64,000 bases of DNA. It comes from an uncultured Faecalibacterium sp. (GTDB lineage: Bacteria > Bacillota > Clostridia > Oscillospirales > Ruminococcaceae). Position 1 is the stretch's first letter. The number at the start of each line of letters is the position of its first letter. Below are positions 60,310 to 64,000 of this stretch, in pieces. The notes under the pieces were generated by a model. The model worked only from the letters and a program-made list of their open reading frames with translations, did no database searches and was not told the DNA's origin. The DNA lies in the NCBI GenBank assembly GCA_934547065.1, contig CAKTEF010000008.1, forward strand, positions 1 through 64,000, written 5' to 3'. Made by a program: the position numbers and the translations under genes.

Positions 60310-60750
60310 TCAGCACACGGCGCGGCGGGGCGCACGGATCGGCTCTACCACAGGCGGATGCATTCCATCGCGGTAGTCCAGATCTCCCTGATCCAGTCCG
60401 CGCAGCAGCACCTCGGCAGTTGCAATGTTGGTGGCAATGGGCACACTGTGCATATCACACAGCCGCAGCAGATTCTGCTCCGAAGAACTGCCGCTGTCGG
60501 CCTTGAGCGGGTCGCGGAAGAACAGCACCAGGTCTACCTCGTCGCAGGCAACGCGGGCCGTGATCTGCTGGATGCCGCCCAGCCGTCCGGAGAGGTAGCA
60601 ATGCACAGGAAGGCCGGTGGCCTGGCTGAGCATCCGGCCGGTGGTACCGGTGGCAATGACAGTGTTCCGGGACAGGATACCACTGTATGCGGTGCAGAAT
60701 TGGAGCGCAAGCTCCTTGCGGGAATCGTGTGCAAGAATCGCGATCGTCAT
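60310..60750 (-). CDS. methylglyoxal synthase-like protein lacking key catalytic residues
   Basis: Same fold and length class (146 residues) as methylglyoxal synthase, with the phosphate-binding ATGTTG and the FFRDPL loop intact. Aligned without gaps to E. coli MgsA, the positions of Asp71, His98 and Asp101 are Ile60, Gly87 and Ser90, while His19, Asp20 and Asp91 equivalents remain (His8, Asp9, Asp80). The usual SGPLGGDQQIG reads SGRLGGIQQIT. It may bind a phosphorylated ligand without catalysis or do another reaction. It has its own promoter and long leader. Confidence 0.85.
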   Translation of the reverse strand: MTIAILAHDSRKELALQFCTAYSGILSRNTVIATGTTGRMLSQATGLPVHCYLSGRLGGIQQITARVACDEVDLVLFFRDPLKADSGSSSEQNLLRLCDMHSVPIATNIATAEVLLRGLDQGDLDYRDGMHPPVVEPIRAPRRAVC

Positions 60751-60884
60751 AAAGCTCTCTCTCCTTTTTTCTGCTAGTCGTAGTTCGGACAGGAAACATC
60801 GAATCCAAAAATGCAGTTGCGGGGTGGACAGTTCCGGCCGCGGCCAATCCTACCCACGAACCCGGTGCCAAACTTTCCAATATA
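60751..60884 (-). other. unidentified leader of the mgsA-like gene
   Basis: Transcribed region of about 130 nt before the start, containing a GGCCGCGGCC palindrome and GGGT/ACCC pairing possibilities. No known riboswitch class fits by eye. It may be a structured control element. Confidence 0.35.
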
Positions 60885-60914
60885 GTTTTACCGCGTCGAA
60901 ACAGGACTTGTCAA
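60885..60914 (-). promoter_or_regulatory. promoter of the mgsA-like gene
   Basis: On the minus strand, perfect TTGACA (60914-60909), an 18 bp spacer and TAAAAC (60890-60885). Confidence 0.75.
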
Positions 60915-61075
60915 GAGGATTTTCAAGGTTTTTGACCGGAATAGCGGGGAAAGTATGACCTTTTATTTGTGCAGAACCACAAAAAGAAAAATACATCTTG
61001 AGATTCAAAGGAAAACTGTTTCAGATAGAACTCCCGAAACTGTGTTTCGAGAAAAAACAGTCCATCCCGGTAAAA
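60915..61075. other. AT-rich intergenic region with no gene
   Basis: Upstream of the mgsA-like promoter and beyond the proA terminator. A short CGAAAC/GTTTCG inverted repeat lies at 61035-61049. No coding feature is supported. Confidence 0.5.
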
Positions 61076-61115
61076 CAAAAATACAGACCGGTGCATCCTT
61101 TGCGCCGGTCTGTAT
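61076..61115 (-). terminator. terminator of the proline operon
   Basis: ATACAGACCGG (61081-61091) pairs with CCGGTCTGTAT (61105-61115); on the minus strand the T-run follows. Confidence 0.85.
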
Positions 61116-61144
61116 CAGGATCAAGGGAAAATGTTTTCAAATCC

Positions 61145-62407
61145 TCAGCGGGTCTGGCCGCAGCCGTGGATAATGTATTTGTAGCTGCACAGCTCCTCCA
61201 GTCCCATGGGGCCGCGGGCGTGGAGCTTTTGGGTGGAAATGCCCATTTCACACCCCAGCCCAAACTCACCGCCATCGGTAAAGCGGGTAGAGCAGTTGAC
61301 GTAAACTGCTGCGCTGTCCACCGCAGCGGTAAAGAGGGCGGCGTTTGCCTCGTTCCGGGTCAGGATGGCCTCGCTGTGGCCGGTGGAATGCTCCGCAATG
61401 TGCCCGATGGCCTGCTCCACATCGTCCACGACCTTGACAGCCAGGATGTAGTCCAGAAATTCGGTGTCAAAATCCTGCGGTCCGGCAGGAGTGCCCGGGA
61501 TCAGGGCCGCAGCCCGCTCGTCCAGCCGGAGCTCTACCGGATGCAGCCCTTTGGCGGTGCGGTCCGGGCCCAGTCTTTTTGCAAGCTTTGGAAGAAACTC
61601 AGCCGCAATGGCAGTGTGTACCAGGCAAACCTCCTCCGCGTTGCAGACGCTGGGGCGGCTGGCCTTGGCGTTTTCAATGATCTCCAGTGCGTCGGCTTGG
61701 TCGGCGCTTTCGTCCACAAAGATGTGGCAGATGCCCGTTCCGGTCTGGATGCAGGGGACCTTGGCGTTTTCCACGCAGGCATGGATCAGCCCGGCCCCGC
61801 CGCGCGGGATCAGCAGATCCACAGAACCGACGGCGGTCATCAGGGCATTGGCGGAGGCGTGGGTGGTGTCCTCGATCAGGCAGACCGCGGTTTCCGGCAG
61901 GCCGCCTGCCCGCAGACCCTGCCGCAGGGCTTCCACGATAGCGTGGGCACTGCGCCAGGCTTCCTTGCCGCAGCGCAGGATGCAGGCGTTGCCGCTTTTG
62001 ATGGCCAGGGCGGCGGCATCGCTGGTCACATTGGGGCGGCTCTCGTAAATAATGGCGATCACGCCCATGGGTACGGCCGTTTTTTCAATGACCAGACCGT
62101 TGGGGCGCTCCACCCGGCGCAGAACCCGGCCCACCGGGTCCGGCAGGGCAGCCACTTCCCGGATGCCGTCGGCCATGGCCTGCACCCGCTGTTCCGTCAG
62201 GGCCAGACGGTCCAGCATGACCTCCGAGATATGGTCTTTTGCCGCTTCCATGTCCTCGGCGTTGGCGGCCAGGATGGCTTCCAGGCTGGCGGGGGAGCAC
62301 AGGGCATCCGCCATGCCCAGCAAAGCCTGCTTCCGGGTCTTGCCGTCGGCCAGGGCCAGAGTGTGTTTCGCCGCTTTTGCGGCTTCCAGGATCTCCTGTG
62401 TCGTCAT
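61145..62407 (-). CDS. proA: gamma-glutamyl phosphate reductase
   Basis: Second step of proline synthesis: NADPH-dependent reduction of glutamyl phosphate to the semialdehyde. At 420 residues it has the normal length. Aldehyde-dehydrogenase fold motifs include [14 protein letters not shown] and the catalytic Cys in [16 protein letters not shown]. The start overlaps the proB stop by four bases. Confidence 0.96.
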   Translation of the reverse strand: MTTQEILEAAKAAKHTLALADGKTRKQALLGMADALCSPASLEAILAANAEDMEAAKDHISEVMLDRLALTEQRVQAMADGIREVAALPDPVGRVLRRVERPNGLVIEKTAVPMGVIAIIYESRPNVTSDAAALAIKSGNACILRCGKEAWRSAHAIVEALRQGLRAGGLPETAVCLIEDTTHASANALMTAVGSVDLLIPRGGAGLIHACVENAKVPCIQTGTGICHIFVDESADQADALEIIENAKASRPSVCNAEEVCLVHTAIAAEFLPKLAKRLGPDRTAKGLHPVELRLDERAAALIPGTPAGPQDFDTEFLDYILAVKVVDDVEQAIGHIAEHSTGHSEAILTRNEANAALFTAAVDSAAVYVNCSTRFTDGGEFGLGCEMGISTQKLHARGPMGLEELCSYKYIIHGCGQTR

Positions 62408-63189
62408 TTCGCTGCCTCCTTATGCTGCCCCAAAAAACGGGTGCCTGCGGGCTTGCCGTCCGCAATGTCGTAAAGAAGCTCCGGATGGGAGCCGTTGGCA
62501 ATGACCATATCTGCACCGTCGGCCGTGACCATCCGGGCGGCACGGAGCTTGGTGGACATGCCGCCGGTGCCCAGCGCCGAACCGGCACCGTCGGCCAGAG
62601 CAAGGATGTCCGGCGTGATCTCGGCTACCTGCGGGATCAGCCTGGCATCGGGATGGGTGTGAGGGTTGGCGGTATACAGGCCGTCGATGTCGCTCAGCAG
62701 CACCAGCAGGTCCGCCCGGATGCAGTGGGAGACGATGGCCGCCAGCGTATCGTTGTCGCCAATGGAGGTGATCTCATCGGTGGAAACGGTGTCGTTTTCA
62801 TTGATGATGGGCAGCGCTCCCATTTCCAGCAGACGGGTGAGGGTGTTCTGGAAATTCTGCCGCCGGTCCGGGGTGTCCATGTCGGCCCCTGTCAGCAGCA
62901 GCTGGGCCACCGTGTGGTTGTAAACGGTGAACAGCCGGTCGTAGGTGTACATCAGTTCACACTGGCCCACAGCGGCACAGGCCTGTTTGACCGAAAGCTC
63001 CGTGGGACGGGCGGGGAGAAGCAGCTTGCCAAACCCCACGGCAATGGCACCGGAAGAAACTAAAATGATCTCGTGACCGGCGTTTCTCAGGTCGCTGAGG
63101 ACCTTGACCAGGTTCTCGGTCAGGCGGATGTTCAGCCGCCCGGTGGGGTAGGCCAGAGTGGAGGTGCCTACTTTGACGACAATGCGCAT
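62404..63189 (-). CDS. proB: glutamate 5-kinase
   Basis: First step of proline synthesis: phosphorylates glutamate. The 261-residue protein is the amino-acid-kinase domain only, without the C-terminal PUA domain of the E. coli enzyme. [11 protein letters not shown] at the start and [24 protein letters not shown] and [11 protein letters not shown] follow the family. It begins 4 bp behind proC and overlaps proA. Confidence 0.96.
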   Translation of the reverse strand: MRIVVKVGTSTLAYPTGRLNIRLTENLVKVLSDLRNAGHEIILVSSGAIAVGFGKLLLPARPTELSVKQACAAVGQCELMYTYDRLFTVYNHTVAQLLLTGADMDTPDRRQNFQNTLTRLLEMGALPIINENDTVSTDEITSIGDNDTLAAIVSHCIRADLLVLLSDIDGLYTANPHTHPDARLIPQVAEITPDILALADGAGSALGTGGMSTKLRAARMVTADGADMVIANGSHPELLYDIADGKPAGTRFLGQHKEAAK

Positions 63190-63193
63190 GAAA

Positions 63194-64000
63194 TCAACCC
63201 TTTCCCATTTCTTTGGTTTTGTTGTAGGCCGCGATCACGGCATCGGTCACAGCGCCGCGCAGGCCGTGTTCTTCCAGCACGCGGACCCCCTGGATGGTGC
63301 TGCCGCCGGGGCTGCACACGGCATCCTTGAGTTCGCCGGGGTGTTTGCCGCTTTCCAGCACCAGCTTGGCGCTGCCCAGCACCATCTGGGCGGCATACTC
63401 CTGGGCCTTGGCGCGGGGCAGGCCGCAGGCCACACCGCCATCGGCCAGCGCTTCAATAAACTGATAGACCCAGGCCGGGCCGCAGCCGGACACGCAGCTG
63501 GCCGCATCGATCAGGGGTTCGGGCACGGAATCCAGCCGCCCGGCGGGGGCCATCAGGCGCAAAAACTCCCGTTCTTCCTCGGCTGTCACGTTGGAGGAGC
63601 AATACTGGATCATACCGGCCCCCACCGAGGCCGGAGTGTTGGGCATGATGCGGATCACGGGGAAATCCTCGCCCGCCATCTCCTGGATGCGGGCAATTGG
63701 CAGTCCGGCTGCCATGCTGCACAGGATGAACCGGTCCGGCCGCTCGGCCAGCGTAAACTTCAGCGGGGCCAGCAGGGCCTCCATCATCTGCGGCTTGACC
63801 GCCAGAAAGATCAGGTCACAGCGGCCCGCCACCTCATCGTTCACGGTGGTCTGGCAGCCCAGCTCGGCCGCCAGAGCCTCGGCTTTGGCGGCGGTGCGGT
63901 TGGCAAGATAGACGTTCTGTGGATCAACGGCTTTGCACACTGCCCGTGCAATGGCACCGCCCATGTTGCCGCAGCCTAAAAATCCAATGGTCTTGATCAT
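63194..64000 (-). CDS. proC: pyrroline-5-carboxylate reductase
   Basis: Last step of proline synthesis: reduces pyrroline-5-carboxylate to proline. The 268-residue protein has the Rossmann start IGFLGCGNMGGAIA, the LAVKPQMM segment and the C-terminal SPGGSTIQGVRVLEEHG motif. The start codon lies at the right edge of the window, so the coding region appears complete but its promoter and ribosome site are not visible. It is the first visible gene of proC-proB-proA. Confidence 0.95.
   Translation of the reverse strand: MIKTIGFLGCGNMGGAIARAVCKAVDPQNVYLANRTAAKAEALAAELGCQTTVNDEVAGRCDLIFLAVKPQMMEALLAPLKFTLAERPDRFILCSMAAGLPIARIQEMAGEDFPVIRIMPNTPASVGAGMIQYCSSNVTAEEEREFLRLMAPAGRLDSVPEPLIDAASCVSGCGPAWVYQFIEALADGGVACGLPRAKAQEYAAQMVLGSAKLVLESGKHPGELKDAVCSPGGSTIQGVRVLEEHGLRGAVTDAVIAAYNKTKEMGKG

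Noticed and set aside
60751..60884. A known riboswitch class (TPP, SAM, ZTP, fluoride, guanidine) in the mgsA leader
   Set aside because: None of the conserved core motifs that I know could be matched by eye.

Overview
This 64 kb window is GC-rich, densely coded bacterial chromosome from the Firmicutes. Three features point to a Clostridia host: a SCIFF peptide with its radical SAM maturase, a Clostridia-type gmk-priA-def-fmt-rsmB-rlmN-prpC-prkC-rsgA-thiN-spoVM block, and many sigma-A promoters with a 17 bp spacer and an extended -10. The best fit is Oscillospiraceae close to Faecalibacterium, Gemmiger or Subdoligranulum. That placement is inference from gene content, the butyrate-producer style repertoire and short GC-rich palindromic repeats. 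No rRNA gene, prophage, insertion sequence or CRISPR array is visible, so most of the window is core genome.

Layout. At 1-414 the last codons of an upstream gene are followed by a striking array of TACGC/GCGTA repeats and a terminator. A MoxR ATPase, a DUF58 protein, a membrane protein and a class B penicillin-binding protein follow (415-5322), then secG-rnr (5421-7856), oleate hydratase with dyad operators (8206-9978) and a Tat-exported 5'-nucleotidase (10248-12023). A convergent beta-helix lipoprotein, a HAD phosphatase and tRNA-Gln(CTG) lie on the minus strand (11974-14744). From 14958 to 18594 come a DUF2508 gene, a large palindrome, scfA-scfB and an Orn/Lys/Arg-type decarboxylase. Two glycosyltransferases for a probable glycolipid pathway follow (18847-21670), the first fused to a VTT/DedA-type membrane domain. 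They converge on a csoR-copA copper operon (21738-24743). A minus-strand group (24930-26999) holds a TIM-barrel isomerase-like protein, an odd esterase, DUF4250 and rpmB.

At 27215-29813 an M50 protease, scpA, scpB and a DUF2953 protein are translationally chained, followed by a GerW/YtfJ protein and rluB. The 31453-34630 operon encodes a carboxyltransferase, a biotin carrier and a pyruvate/oxaloacetate carboxyltransferase, without biotin carboxylase or a membrane decarboxylase subunit. That set looks like a soluble transcarboxylase. The long housekeeping operon yicC-remA-gmk-priA-def-fmt-rsmB-rlmN-prpC-prkC-rsgA-thiN-spoVM (34877-47216) mirrors Bacillus subtilis but lacks rpoZ, coaBC and rpe. 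It ends with a 26-residue SpoVM-like peptide.

The right part holds a lone peptide-binding lipoprotein, murD with a GNAT gene, a methionine-gamma-lyase-like protein, an aminotransferase and pepC. MITE-like repeats separate several of these. A divergent two-component pair (55522-57868) then precedes an exported lipoprotein flavin reductase (58172-60205). Repeats spaced like an OmpR/PhoB-type binding site lie between them, which suggests a sensor-regulated extracellular reductase. The window closes with a degenerate methylglyoxal-synthase-like protein and the proC-proB-proA proline operon on the minus strand.

The items most worth following up are the transcarboxylase-like trio, the independent internal start for a CopZ domain inside copA, the methylglyoxal-synthase paralog lacking three catalytic positions, the regulated flavinylated reductase, and spoVM plus gerW in a lineage often regarded as asporogenous.
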